Positions 11,799 to 22,950 are shown, counted from the stretch's first letter. The stretch is DNA of 64,000 bases from Spodoptera frugiperda (GCF_023101765.2 NC_064238.1:742001-806000), one strand, 5' to 3'. The notes: generated by a model from the letters alone, not told the origin. Program-made: numbers and translations.

Positions 11799-12979
11799 CT
11801 TTTAGGCAAAATATTGGTGAAGTGCTGAAATGTTCTTGTGTAGTTGGGTAAAATAGGACCCTTAAAATATACAACAAATAAAAAATACAAAAATGAGCGT
11901 TTCACTGTCGTATGACTTCACTTATAAATTGTTTTTTACTTTTATTTGAAATATAATTTTGTTAATATTCCATTTAGTTTTTGAGAGTAAGGTCAAGGTT
12001 TTCTTAAAGTTTTCCTGGTTCTGGTTCCAAGGTTTTCCTATAATTTTGTTTGCTAGAAAAGACAGAATATCAAGCCTTTTCTTTTTGTGAGAGCACGGCA
12101 GAGATTCAAGTATATACCTACAAATAAAATGTCGCCGTTTCAGTTTAACACATATTACATAAACATTTTGAAGCTCATTTATTCCTTTTTTTATAAGTCA
12201 ATATTTCTACATACTTTGGCCGTAAAGTGTAATGTTATTAGAACATTTTTGTACATGAATGTCACCCGGGGGCACCAAAGTTATAATTACAGATAACTTA
12301 AATTTCTGCGCTCCGAGCTTATTATGATTATATTTTCTTACATAAGGGCTATGTAGCAATATGCAGAGAATCGAAACATCACTTTTAAGACAAAGTAAAA
12401 GAATTATGTTATTATGGAACTAAGTACTTCTTTGGGGCGATGTCGGTTATATGCAATTATGCATGGTTTATTTTTGTCAATATTTTAATCTGATAGGTAA
12501 TACCGAGATATAAATTCCTTATATATACCTAAATAGCCAATGCCTCAAAACAAAAGTTATATTAAAATTAAAATAAAACCCTCTACAATCTACATCTTGT
12601 ATAATTCCCAAAATCAACACAAAACAATCAACGAAATTGATTTACACAAACTGCAATTCTAAATACGAAACTTAAGTTTGTAATTCCTTTGCGAAACAAT
12701 TGCACGAACCCAATATCAGAGAGCTGTGGAGAAACTTAGCGAAACAATAATGGTAGTCATATTTCATTGTTTTCCCGTATCGAAGTCGCGCCTACGAACA
12801 CCGCTCCAGATATTTGAGCGAAACACATTTGTATTAGTTAGTAAGTTTAATACAAACGTTATGGACGCGATGCAGATGCTGCTTACGTATTTTGTTTTAT
12901 ATAATATTTTACTCGTGGTATGTGAGAGTGTGGGTTTTTCGTGAGACACCTACTTTCAACTGTGTGCTATTTCTCCTTA
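11799..12979. other. unique A+T-rich non-coding stretch
   Basis: No recognised repeats. A pyrimidine-rich minus-strand acceptor (TTTCTCCACAG near 12728) leads into about 31 open codons, but no partner exon was found, so it is not called. Confidence 0.35.
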
Positions 12980-13216
12980 AGTGTGGGATAACCATGCTTG
13001 GGCACGAATGGGCCGACTCAACCGGAGTGATGTGGTATCACTCCGGTTGAGTCGGCCTCACAGAAAACCGTCGTGAAACAACTTGTGTGTGTGTGGTTAT
13101 TGGAGGCCCAATTACTCCCCTTTCCAATCTTTCCAATAATGATTCCTCAACAACCCTTAAATTCTTAAACCCCAAAAGGCCGGCCATGTCTGGCAAAGGC
13201 CTAGTGTTTCGGGTTA
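12980..13216 (+). repeat. dispersed repeat family D, carrying a palindrome
   Basis: Starts GTGTGGGATAACCATGCTTG and runs through GGCACGAATGGGCCGACTCA, ACTTGTGTGTGTGTGG, GGCCCAATTACTCC and CCCAAAAGGCCGG. In other copies (20070, 56861, 62642 inverted) the text between GGAGTGATACCAC and GGCCTCACAG is short; here it is replaced by an inverted copy that makes a perfect hairpin (see 13011). It is joined directly to a family E fragment at 13217. Confidence 0.7.
13011..13057. repeat. perfect hairpin, 21-bp arms, 5-nt loop
   Basis: Arms 13011-13031 (GGCCGACTCAACCGGAGTGA plus T) and 13037-13057 are exact complements around GTGGT. It lies inside a family D repeat whose other copies lack the second arm, so it is a local change in this copy. 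Confidence 0.9.
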
Positions 13217-13293
13217 CAAGCCGTGCTAGAGGCTTGTGATCCATGAGCAGCATTCCGCGACACACGATTCGGCGACTGTCGCGCTGCTACTGT
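13217..13293 (+). repeat. MITE-like family E fragment
   Basis: AAGCCGTGCTAGAGGCTTGT, CATGAGCAGCATTCCGCGAC, then ACACGATTCGGCGACTGTCG and CGCTGCTACTG match the copy at 55976-56050. Only the inner part of the family is present, abutting family D without a gap. Confidence 0.6.
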
Positions 13294-14428
13294 TCATTCA
13301 TTGTTTCATTGAAACTAATTACTTATAGTGCAAGCACTATCAGTAGTATTGACGACACATGATTTCAATCAACGACATACATTATACATATCGTTACTTA
13401 TAGTCTTGGCTAAATATTATTATACAAAGTTTAATAAAGTGCCCTTTTTCACCACTAACATCCTTGTATCCCGCAAAGATATAGGTATTTCGGAAGGCAA
13501 TTAAGATAAAGCCCCCATAGTTACGCGTAGATGGCGACACTGGCGCCCCCTCGCTTCATTATTAATGGACAACACTAACTCAATATAATAACTGTATTGG
13601 ATTACAGGATATTGGAAGTCCGTGGATTATGATATTATTACGGAGGAGACATGTTTTTTTTGCTTTATCGGTTTAAGTTTTTTTGGGGAAAAATGTTGAG
13701 ATATTATTTATTTTGATGTTAAAAAGAGCACTGTACGATTAACTTGTTATATAGGTCAGTTATTATACGCCCCTGCTTTTGTTAGGATTATAATAATATC
13801 TAGTTTATTTCAAAATACAACTTAGATCTCATTCATAATTACTGATAGAGACCACGCTTTAAAATAAACCCTTAACTTCACGGACGGTCTATTATTTACT
13901 TCTTTATTTGTTGACATCTCAAAATTACCTATTTATGGTTTAATTGGAATAAATGCTTTGACTTTGATTTTGAAAAAGTATGCTAATTAGACCCTCTTTT
14001 CAAAATAACAAAAGGAAAATATTCAAAAATAACTACTTACAATCACTTTATCAATAAAATAATTTCACATACATATTATTACTACCAACTACCATTCACA
14101 TATTTGCAACACAGTGAAGTAACACACTGGAGAGAACAGTAACCACAATAGCGCTTGGTTTTGTGGTGAAGCGTTTTTAGTTCCAACCTCTGTTAGTTTT
14201 AAGTAAATGCGTTCGTGACATATGTGGGAAGGCATCTATGTGTTTAATAAATAATATATTATGTTAGTGTGAATGTGGAGAAAACAACATCAATAAAATT
14301 AAAACAAAACCCTTTTCTGTCAGTAGTTACGTCTGTTTAATAATCACATAGTTATTATTTTAAAAAATGTAAGATAAATTAAGGAAGGAGAGAGTCAGGC
14401 CCAACACAAGTATTGTATAGTAACTTAC
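13294..14428. other. A+T-rich non-coding stretch
   Basis: A short piece at about 13940-13980 (AATAAATGCTTTGACTTTGA) resembles the end of the repeats at 22951 and 30718 in reverse. Otherwise nothing was recognised. Confidence 0.35.
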
Positions 14429-14540
14429 TGGGGCTGCTTCAATGTTAAACTGTTGTTGTAGTTTTTGAGATTTTTTTTTCTCACGTTGACGGCCCTGCTT
14501 TGGCTTGTATGAGTCGGTTTCACTATAGTGATTCCACGGC
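14429..14540 (-). CDS. candidate internal coding exon, basic region
   Basis: The minus strand has an acceptor (GATTGCGGTCAG) and a consensus donor (CCCCA, then GTAAGT) 112 nt apart. The single long open frame enters with one nucleotide and leaves in phase 0: 37 codons starting PWNHYSETDSYKPK, then a highly basic block (GRQREKKKSQKLQQQ) and FNIEAAP. Codon use and GC are higher than in the flanking A+T-rich DNA. The Lys/Arg/Gln-rich block suggests a nuclear or cytosolic linker, but no family is recognised. The frame is open upstream to a TAA near 14580, so a larger exon with another acceptor is possible. No partner exon with certain phase was found. Confidence 0.45.
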
Positions 14541-14587
14541 CTGACCGCAATCAAGCATGCAACAACGCTTGCGTGAAGAACTTAAGA

Positions 14588-14700
14588 TATACGAGGCCCA
14601 ACGCACTCTTAGCGGCTCTGGTGTTGCGGGTTTACATACACGGCGTTGATCGCTTTCTGTCGGATGACCTATGTTAACTTGCCTCCCTATCTCATGAAAT
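14588..14700 (+). repeat. degenerate 3' part of family D
   Basis: GAGGCCCAACGCACTCTTAG, GGCTCTGGTGTTGCGGGTTT and GGCGTTGATCGCTTTCTGTC match the 3' half of family D (compare 57040-57100). It lies close upstream of the minus-strand exon candidate. Confidence 0.5.
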
Positions 14701-14744
14701 ATGCTACTTTTCAGCAGTCATTAGTTTCGTGTTTAATTTTTTTT

Positions 14745-14944
14745 TTTTTTAAAACGTGGCCCCGCTTTAGGATTTTCTCCTGTGTCGTGGGTGCGTTTAC
14801 AAACATACAAGTTCACATACACATCACGCCCAGACCCGGAACAACAATCTGTGGATCACACAAAGAGTTGTTCCGTGCGGGAATCGAACCCGCGACACGT
14901 TCCACGGCAGCCAGTTGCCCAGCCGCCGCGCTAACCGTGCAGTC
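14745..14944 (-). repeat. SINE family B copy
   Basis: The minus-strand head ACTGCACGGTTAGCGCGGCG has the B box GGGTTCGATTCCCGCACGG, and the body ends AGGAGAAAATCCTAAAGCGG. The A-rich end is the T run at 14739-14750 on plus. The open frame at 14646..14993 across it is not a gene. Confidence 0.85.
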
Positions 14945-16039
14945 AATGGGCGAGTTTATTGTAGTAAATCATGATAAATTTTTGCCTCATTAAAAATTAC
15001 TAAGTAAAATCAAATCATACCTTGACTAAACCTGGATGTCAAACCTCTTTCATGGCAGTACCTACTTATGTAAGCCAAATTGAATATCCAATATTTTTTG
15101 TTAGTAGAAATATCTCTCTAATTTCATTAATACGATAGCTCGTAGCTCATAAAGAAAAATACCTCGGAGCTGTAATAATCCCGGAGATCCGACATTTTCT
15201 TAAAACTGCGCATTTGGTATGTGACGAGATTTTTTCATCTAATTAATTTTCATATAAAAAATTGGAATTTTATTCATGAAACTGTGTACTGACTCGTTGA
15301 TGGAGTGGTCGTCAGTGTGACTGTTGAGAGAGGCGTCTCGGGTCCGGCAACTGTTGCTGGGATCTTTACGATTTATTCAAAACTTGCTCGGCAATAACAT
15401 TGAATCAGGAGTTGTGTTCCATATATACCGTATGGGGAGAACTCTTATGACTTAATTTAAACCACATAATATTTGATATCATCTTAAGCCAAAAAGTGCA
15501 TTAATTTGAACTCTTTACAAATACAGTATTATCATTAACAGCAGCGCCGCATGATAAATGATAATGAAAATGATATTTAATTATTTATCAAGTTTTTTTC
15601 TGTTATCGTTGAAATATTTAGTTGTATTATGCTTATGTGGACGAGTACTACTTGTATTTTCATTTAAATCATATGAATGATCTCCATACTATATGTTGGT
15701 CATTCCCTATTACACGTGCCTCATAACGTGGGTGTATCAATATAATATGTATGACAATATGTTACATAAACTAATGCTTGTATAACAGGAATGTGGGAAA
15801 CTTCCGTAACAGTTGTATATTGATATAAATGCTTGTAATATCTATTTTTGGGTTTGTATATTAGTTTTGAACTTCAACATTATTCACACAGGGTGACAGT
15901 TAACCATTATGTTTACTTTGATAAAAGCAGTATTGAGTATCAAGATACTATTACCAAGTGCAGTGTACACAGGCATTGTTTACAGTGCGGATACATTTAA
16001 AATATTTTAACCAATGTAGTGATTGTTTTAGCCTCATGT
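14945..16039. other. A+T-rich non-coding stretch
   Basis: No repeats, RNA genes or exons were recognised. Confidence 0.35.
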
Positions 16040-16262
16040 CATAGGAGATGCAATTTTTGCCATGCTCTTAATACTAAATCAAATCTGATCTCATGAAGCT
16101 TTCTTGTGCGAACTGTTAAGGAGTGGAATTCTTTGCCGGAGTTTTTGTTTTCTGATGAGTATAACTTGGGTGTTTTCAAGGCCCGAGTGAATAGGTTGCT
16201 TATGGGCAGACATGCCTTATCGTAGGCTGCATCATCACTTAGGTACCACCAGGCCAATATTT
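16040..16262 (+). mobile_element. 3' fragment of a CR1/Jockey-like LINE
   Basis: Plus-strand codons from about 16096 read SFLVRTVKEWNSLPEFLFSD, then EYNLGVFKARVNRLLMGRHA, the same C-terminus as at 11532-11774. A short 3' region (CATCACTTAGGTACCACCAG) and an A-rich stretch at 16260-16268 follow. 5' truncated, dead copy. Confidence 0.65.
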
Positions 16263-16626
16263 AAAAAAGTCTATTAAAACCACTAAACTAACAACAAAAT
16301 CTGCCTATCCTTCCTAGAATAAAGTATACGAAGTTATTTCACCGCATACACAATATAAAACCGAGACAGAAAGCAACTGATTCAAGAACCCACCATAAAT
16401 ATCTTTGGGCAAAAACATAAAAGATCGGAAAACTTAGCCGCGGCTAAAATATTTGGTGAAAGATTAAAGCGGAACTCTCGAGGAATTTAGAAAAGGTCCC
16501 GACCCTCCGAATGGTTCATAAAAATTTTGGTGCCCCTTTATTGGATATAAGAAAACGAAGAGGTCCGTCTTTACACTAGCACATTAGTGTCAGCGGGAGT
16601 GTGGACGGTGTGAACCTAGTACTTAC

Positions 16627-16686
16627 GTGTTGGTTTGTTTCCCGTGTCGTCACATTCTTTGAAGTTATTTTGGAGTTTAAAATAAG
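16627..16686 (-). CDS. candidate 60-nt internal exon
   Basis: On the minus strand, acceptor CTTGCTTTTAACATAAG and donor C followed by GTAAGTAC enclose 60 nt. One frame enters with two nucleotides and reads YFKLQNNFKECDDTGNKPT, leaving in phase 1; base composition rises toward the donor. The open frame extends only one codon past the acceptor before a TAA, consistent with an exon edge. No family recognised and no proven partner; 14429..14540 is downstream on the same strand but its preferred acceptor has a different phase. Confidence 0.3.
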
Positions 16687-16737
16687 CTTATGTTAAAAGC
16701 AAGTACATAAGTATCTAGGAAATTGGTATTGAAAACG

Positions 16738-16995
16738 CAACGTCACGCCTTTTATTCAGAGGTGCATCTTAGCACATTACGGCTCTTAATGCCGCTATAC
16801 AATGTACACCCACTTTTCACCATTTGTGCAATAAGTCCCATGTAATAAGGGGTGGGCCATTTGCCATATACTGGGCAAAATTTCAGATTCCGTACTATTA
16901 CTCAGAAAATCCAGTAATATTTTGCCCGATCTGGGAATCGAACCTGAGACCTCTTACCCGGCAGTCGCATTTGCGACCACTTGACTAACGAGGTT
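16738..16995 (-). repeat. SINE family A copy
   Basis: The minus-strand head has CTCGTTAGTCAAGTGGTCGC and an eroded B box (GGTTCGATTCCCAGATCGGG). The body runs through CCATGTAATAAGGGGTGGGC and CTATACAATGTACACCCACT (plus). Several substitutions and a short deletion before the GGCAAAATATT segment mark it as older than the copy at 29047. Confidence 0.8.
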
Positions 16996-18849
16996 CAGAT
17001 GTATAGCGTAAAGAAGTTTTGAAGGTGTTTGTTGGCTATTTATTCCCATACCAAAAATACTTATGTTGTTGCTATTGCACATATTGCAAAAATTACCTTA
17101 AAGATTAAAGTTTTAAATTTCATTTTTTTCTCTTTGTATGCAAACAAACCAAAGATAATCTCCTAAAACCGTTCGTCTTCCATCAAAGTCAAACTTAGTT
17201 TTTATTCATAATCTGCAAACAGTATTTTAGAGCTCAAACAAAAGTACCTTCTACGTATTGAATGTAAAAACTTAATTAATTAATCATTTCTCTATCTACT
17301 GAATATAAAGGATTTTTCGATGATCTTGCTTGAAGACGCTGAAGTTTGATCTGATTCGCTGAGCGCTTTCAAGCCTTTATTTACCAAACTTAATTTCATA
17401 GACTCATCGATATCGATACTTTGTCAATAAGTGCCGACGATCGGTTAAATAATAATTATCATTTTAGAAGTTTAAAGTTGTTAAGATGTTTTTTTGTTGA
17501 CGAAAGCGTTTGGTTAATGGTTTGTGTAAATTTAGATTTTAATGGGTGTGAAATAGGCGTTTTCGTAGCTATAAGTGACGTTGATCAGTCAATATAGTAA
17601 TCATTTACTGTATCAGGGCTCAGAGATCATAGTCTTTTGCCATGGAAGAAATTTTATCGGGGCCAGAAGTAGCAGACCGCTGAGCCAATATTTAAAATGT
17701 AGATCTAAATCTACAAATTCTAAAATACAATCTAACAAATTCTATGTCACGAGAATTTAATGTTATTCTTATAATACACATAGGTCTTATAATCGCACAC
17801 ACTCACTTATGCAGAGTGCACTTCGGAACATTGCATTATTATCCGTAACTTACTATGTTTAAGAATTTCAATTTAAGCAACTCTAACCTAATATGAACTA
17901 TATTTCAAATCCAAAAGTACTATGAGTTTACAAGTAGGTCAAGAAGAAAAGTACCAACACAATACGCTGATCACTTAAAACCCTGCACTCCGTTCCTTCA
18001 GCTATAATTATCAGTCTCAATACAAGTGTTACAACACAACACATTCCCCGTCCGCGGAGGAACTTCATCATTATTCTAACAAAAAGTTGGGAAATGCATA
18101 CAATTCTCTCAAAGGCGTGAAAGACAATACGTATCACAAAGTAGAGGAACGCAAAGTAAGAGCGTTTGCTTGCCAAGTACCAGGAATGCAAACATGAGCT
18201 AGAGGTAAAGCGAGCAAGAGACGCCTTCTTCACAACGAAACGTCTTAACAACAAGCAAAATGCTTAAGAAAACACTACCTTAAGATCACACGTTACAGTC
18301 CACTTTCAAGAGAATCACTAAGAAGGTCGGATGCTCACATTTATTCGCGCAGTTGGAATGCGGCTGTTCCGTGATATGCTAAGCAAAAGCCAAGCAAACA
18401 AATTGGAAGCGACACATGAGAGGTGCACGAATAAAATGTTTCTTAAGAGAAAATACAGAGGAGAGAATTTAAAAACTATTCGCAAAAATAAACATTAGGT
18501 GTAGGCTGGTTTGGGCGCTCAGTCAGGAGCAGAGTAAACAATATCGAGGGTGTGTGATCTTCTTTCTACATGTTCGCATGTTTGCTTTCGCGTCGCCTCG
18601 TTGTACCTTTACAGATTAATATACATAGTATTCTTTTTGTTTAATATATATCACGTCTTATTTGCAAAAGGGTTGCAAGTGAAACTGTCGAGAATTGGTT
18701 TTAGTTTTACATTCCCTTAGGTATTTAAATGTCATTCATGTACTAACAGTTATAGGCACATCCGACCCCTTATAACTATACACTCATAATAAAATTTTGC
18801 TGGTGAAAAGTGGGTGTAATACATACTCCTCTTTAAAACGGTTACGCAC
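16996..18849. other. unique stretch without a confident gene
   Basis: No repeats recognised. On the minus strand an open frame (18254..17928) contains a signal-peptide-like start at 18071 (MMKFLRGRGMCCVVTLVL, then RLIIIAEGTEC), but no good donor follows and the frame ends at 17928. GC is a little higher at 18040-18560. Possibly a first exon or a 5' region, unproven. Confidence 0.3.
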
Positions 18850-18946
18850 CTGTGACACCTGTGGTGTTGCGGGTTTCCATGGGCGGCGCTGATCGCTTAC
18901 CATCAGGTGACGCGTCTGCTCGTTTGCCCCCTTTTCCATAAAAAAG
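18850..18946 (+). repeat. family D 3'-end fragment
   Basis: CCTGTGGTGTTGCGGGTTTC, ATGGGCGGCGCTGATCGCTT, ACCATCAGGTGACGCGTCTG and the A-rich close TTTTCCATAAAAAAG match the 3' end of family D. Confidence 0.65.
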
Positions 18947-19893
18947 TAATTTGTTTAATAGCAAAAGTTTGTCTGAAGAGAAATAATGAAAACTGCTGAG
19001 AATAATATACATAAAATTGTATAAGAGTCATCTGGTTTGTACTTGTTTTGTTCACATAAATAAGAGGAATTAAACAGCCCTGTATCAATAAAATGCATCT
19101 CAGTTAGTTACAAGAGCTGTATATTAGCAGGCTTAGTTAGTGTTCGCCCCCAACGGAGCTAATCAGGGGTTTGAAGCCGTGTCAACAAAGCCACGTTGTT
19201 CCGCGCCCGTACTACCTACACTACAAACCACACGTGATATTTAAACTACACAATACTACTATTCTGTTAAGTAGGGAGATACTTGTAAAAGGTTTTTTCT
19301 ATAGAGTTGAATAGTGGTTGTATTGTGATTGCTAGGCAATCAATGAATCTCTTAGGTTATATAGGGTGACTGGTAATTAGTGAAGGAAATTTAAACACGT
19401 GACTGTACTCATGATTACAAACAACTTTCCCAATTATGCTTTTTTTTGTATACTCATTAGTTTTATTTTTATCACAATAACAAAGTAAAGTTAGTAAAGT
19501 TCTAAAATACCTACCATATATTTTTATGTTGTAGAATCTTATAGAAGTAATGTGTTCTATTAAATGATTATAAAAAGGCTCTAATAACTTCATTCAAGAA
19601 AGCGTTTGTCATTAAAATGCTTTCGATAAAATAAATAGTCATACATTTTAAAAAAATCGTACCAGTCTTTTTAATTTTAATATAAAACAAATTGATTTCC
19701 ATTATAACTTATTTATATAAAAAAATCTCAATTTATGACGACACATAAAAAATATCTTTAAAAAAGAAGCGGAAAAGTGTCCGGTACTCGTATACTATGT
19801 CACCTGTGGTCAAAAATATATTTTCTCGTATAAAAACGGGGAGGATAGTAAATTTTATCCAATAATGTATCGTGTGCGTTGTTTTATTTTCAG
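18947..19893. other. A+T-rich non-coding stretch
   Basis: Nothing recognised, apart from the strong pyrimidine-rich acceptor at its right end that opens the next candidate. Confidence 0.3.
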
Positions 19894-20027
19894 CTTCAGA
19901 GGTTAATAGTATTGACGGAAGTGACCTCAATCCGTTGATGTGGAAAGCGCTCTCCGTGCCCAGTTTTCAGGTTTTCAGGAACTGTAAAACTGAGATTATT
20001 GTTGTATTTATATGTTTTGATAACTAG
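19894..20027 (+). CDS. candidate terminal exon
   Basis: A textbook acceptor (GCGTTGTTTTATTTTCAG) is followed by one long open frame entered with two nucleotides: SEVNSIDGSDLNPLMWKALS, then VPSFQVFRNCKTE and a hydrophobic end, with TAG at 20025-20027. The first 25 codons have higher GC than the flanks, as expected of coding DNA. No polyadenylation signal is close, and a family D repeat starts 43 bases later. No partner exon or family recognised. Confidence 0.3.
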
Positions 20028-20069
20028 TTCTTAGTGTGGGTGGTTTCAATTGTAATAAGTTTGGATATT

Positions 20070-20355
20070 ATATGGGTCGGCTCAACCGGAGTAATACCAC
20101 AGCTTCACAGAAAACCGACGTGAAACACAGCTTGTGTTGTGTTTCGTAGTGTGAGTTAGGTTACCAGAGGCCCAATTACCCCCCTTCCCAATCTCCCCAG
20201 TCCCCGATTCCCCCAACAACCCTTAAATTCTTAACCCCCAAAACGCCAACAACGCACTTGTAATGTCTCTGGTATTTCGGATGTCCAAGGGCGGCGGCGA
20301 TTGCTTACCATCAGTGATCCGTCTTCGAGTTTACCAGCTTATTCCATAAAAAAAA
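20070..20355 (+). repeat. dispersed repeat family D copy
   Basis: Runs from GGGTCGGCTCAACCGGAGTA through ATACCACAGCTTCACAG, GTTACCAGAGGCCCAATTAC and GGATGTCCAAGGGCGGCGGC to an A-rich end (CTTATTCCATAAAAAAAAAA). It keeps the short ACCACAG junction that is replaced by a hairpin in the copy at 12980. Family D looks like an A-tailed retroposed sequence; no coding part is seen. Confidence 0.8.
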
Positions 20356-20505
20356 AAATATATTTTGCTGTCAAGACAGCAAAAAAATATGACGATAAAG
20401 TAATATATACGAATATGCTTTCATTACCTATAGTTCTACGTTTAGGAAAAAAAACTTCTTGAAGTTCTGAAAGTTAGATTAGCCTAAGTTTGAAAACATG
20501 TCACG

Positions 20506-20835
20506 TCACACCGAACTGAAAGTTGAACTAAATATGATAAAATAATGGTAAACAAGAACAATGGCTGTATTAAAACATAGATCCATCAAGTCACCAACAA
20601 GCGGCGAGCTATCAAGATCCCGGTATGTGTCAGCGAAATCACTACGGAAGTTCCCAGCAGATTTATTCATGACTTGGCCAAATATTTGATTGATTAACGT
20701 GTCTGAGCCAGTCTCGGGGCCTTCGATAAACTTACCGACCACTTCATTTGCCGAAAAAGGCTCTTGTTTAAACTTCTCAAGGCGGAAAGTGATGCTGCTC
20801 TTTTTTATAGACGCAAAAAAATACATAAACTCCAT
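20506..20835 (-). CDS. unrecognised coding-like open frame
   Basis: A 109-codon minus-strand frame from ATG at 20835. The centre (about residues 16-85) has balanced, coding-like composition: RLEKFKQEPFSANEVVGKFI, then EGPETGSDTLINQIFGQVMN and KSAGNFRSDFADTYRDLDSS. GC there is near 46 percent against much lower flanks. A perfect donor (GTCG, then GTAAGT at 20736-20731) lies inside it, so it may be a first exon ending at 20737, or a longer exon read through. The last 20 residues are A+T-rich and hydrophobic and may be intronic. No family recognised. Confidence 0.35.
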   Translation of the reverse strand: MEFMYFFASIKKSSITFRLEKFKQEPFSANEVVGKFIEGPETGSDTLINQIFGQVMNKSAGNFRSDFADTYRDLDSSPLVGDLMDLCFNTAIVLVYHYFIIFSSTFSSV

Positions 20836-21317
20836 TCAATTTCGTTAAAATAACGCCCGGGATGGAGGAGAATTATTGCATCGTACATAAAATCCCTTGG
20901 CGGGATTCCATTACGGCTGATATATAAGTAATACAATAACGGCTTAATGTATTTGTTGATAAGACTGATGTTGCGTTACTGCTGCCGTGAGCTTTAAGCG
21001 TTTTCCTCGGAACCTATAAATTAGGATCTGCAAAAACCTTTGTTATATCTTTAGTACATGTGTACTTGGAGTTTCTTGTTAAATATAATGTCATTAACAC
21101 AATAAACATGCGATGTACCGACTTAATATCAATCGCATGCCTATAACTAGGTGCACAAATAAACGTAGACATCGCGACCATGGTAGATGACACTTTTCGT
21201 TAATTGTCTTTAAGGAAAGCGTGAGTAGTAACTTGTTAACAGAAGGAAAAGTGTGCAAGAGTAATCTAAAGATATTAAGATCAAAAGGAAAGTGAAATGG
21301 AAAGCACAATAACTTGG

Positions 21318-21412
21318 AAAATGTCACTTTGCCGTTGTAGGTTTTGAACCCGCACACTAAGCATGAGAAACGGGCGCTTTAGACCTCCGGGCTACCACGG
21401 TTAGTAGAAAGA
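21318..21412 (-). repeat. SINE family C, head fragment
   Basis: On the minus strand: CCGTGGTAGCCCGGAGGTCT, then TTCTCATGCTTAG and GCGGGTTCAAAACCTAC (B-box-like). It matches the head of the copies at 29703 and 45322. Confidence 0.6.
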
Positions 21413-21898
21413 GTGTAGTCTATACATATAGTACTATCTAAAAGGTATTGAAGTCTTCACCACCCGTAAAAGTATTTTAATGCAGCCCACAATAAATCCA
21501 CCGATACAACATTAGCCCGAGCAAGTTCCACTCTCCAAGGGAAACAATCTGAAGACGTATTGCACTTGTTTGTGTTCAATATTCTTCTTCCTAACATTTT
21601 CAAATACGTTCTCGTTCGATGCAACTGGAAAGTATTCTTTTTCAACTTCTATTCTATTTATTTGAAAAGTTCTGTGACGTCATTAACTCGTATAGATCCT
21701 AAGTCATATTTTCAAGGCGAAAATGTGTTTGTTTATCTTTTTGCCGTGTCGCAATAGAACGTTTAGATGGCATGATTTGTGTGTCTAGAAATAAGAAACT
21801 AAAGAGTGATATTTGATAGTCAGGCGGTTGGAGAGTTATACAGGCTACTTTTTTTCTCAACTTATACTACAGATATTGTAAAAAATATACGTCGTACT
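21413..21898. other. non-coding stretch
   Basis: On minus, a TCTTCAG acceptor near 21555 precedes a short frame containing ARANVVSVDLLWAALKYFYG and a stop. No donor or partner; not called as an exon. Confidence 0.3.
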
Positions 21899-22090
21899 TT
21901 TAACTAACTTCAAAAAAGGAGGTTCTTAGTTAGACCTGTTTGTTGCCATTGTCTCGCGTTTGGCTGAGCCTATTTTGAGCATAGTATTTTTCAGACTTAG
22001 GAGATTTTTCTAAGCACATTAACCGAGTTAAAAAATGAAGTTCAACAAAAGTGTGGTGAAGTCAGTTTTTTGAAACGTAGTTTCTCTAAT
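21899..22090 (+). repeat. repeat family I (CTTCAAAAAAGGAGG) copy
   Basis: Starts TTTTAACTAACTTCAAAAAA, GGAGGTTCTTAGTTAGACC, then GTCTCGCGTTTGGCTGAGCC. Related to 35255, 39230 and, inverted, 52136. Confidence 0.6.
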
Positions 22091-22515
22091 GTTATAATAT
22101 AGTGTATATATTATATTTTCCTCAAATAAAGCAAGTAAACCGGAGTATATAACATGAAACAGTAAATAAACACAAAATGTTGATAGAAAATATCAAGTAT
22201 CGCACGTAACTCATCTTGAAACCTTATAGTACGCTGGCTGGCAAAATTCATTATTAAAATATACCGCACAGCTTTAATTTTATTCTAAAAATATTATTTA
22301 ACGCCAACAGCGAGCCTGTAATTACTAAATTGTATGAAGAATTATGTGAGTTGATACTTTTTATCTAAACCTAGATTATTTTTCGTTATACTCGTGTAAT
22401 ACACGTGTATCACAATTTCAGACTCTGTGATAATTACTATAATCTAAAGGAAACTGCTTACCACTGTATTCAGAGTCATTTAATGGTTACTTAACCCAGT
22501 CCTTAGCAATTGTGT

Positions 22516-22752
22516 TCGGTAGTCGCCGCCGCCCATGGACACCCGAAACACCAGAGGCGTTACAAGTGCGTTGCCGGTCTTTTGGGGGTTAGGAATTTAC
22601 GGGTTGTTGGGCAATCAGGGGTTGGGAAGATTGGGTAGGGGATAATTGGGCGTCTAGTAACCTCACTCACACAACGCAAGAATTGTTTTACGTCGATTTT
22701 TTGTGAGGCCGTGCTATCACTCATCCGTGCCGAAGTATTGTTCTTCCACACT
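22516..22752 (-). repeat. dispersed repeat family D copy
   Basis: Minus-strand copy: plus reads GTCGCCGCCGCCCATGGACA, CCCGAAACACCAGAGGCGTT, CCTCACTCACACAACGCAAG and GAGGCCGTGCTATCACTC. The A-rich tail is missing or diverged. Confidence 0.75.
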
Positions 22753-22950
22753 TATTTATTTAGTAATCACGAGATATGGTCACAAAATAAAATTTCCTAC
22801 GTGACCTCTTTATCCCACTCCTTTCTTTTTCATGTCAGAAGAAATAGGTAAGAGACTGACCAAGTAGCGTGATATAGGCTAGTTAGTTAATAGATATTTG
22901 AAAAATAAATATTCGTTACAATTTCGACGATCGAATCTTACATAACTACA

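Noticed and set aside
17928..18254. 108-codon minus-strand frame with a signal-peptide-like MMKFLRGRGMCCVVTLVL
   Set aside because: No convincing donor follows and no partner exon was found. Kept only as a remark.
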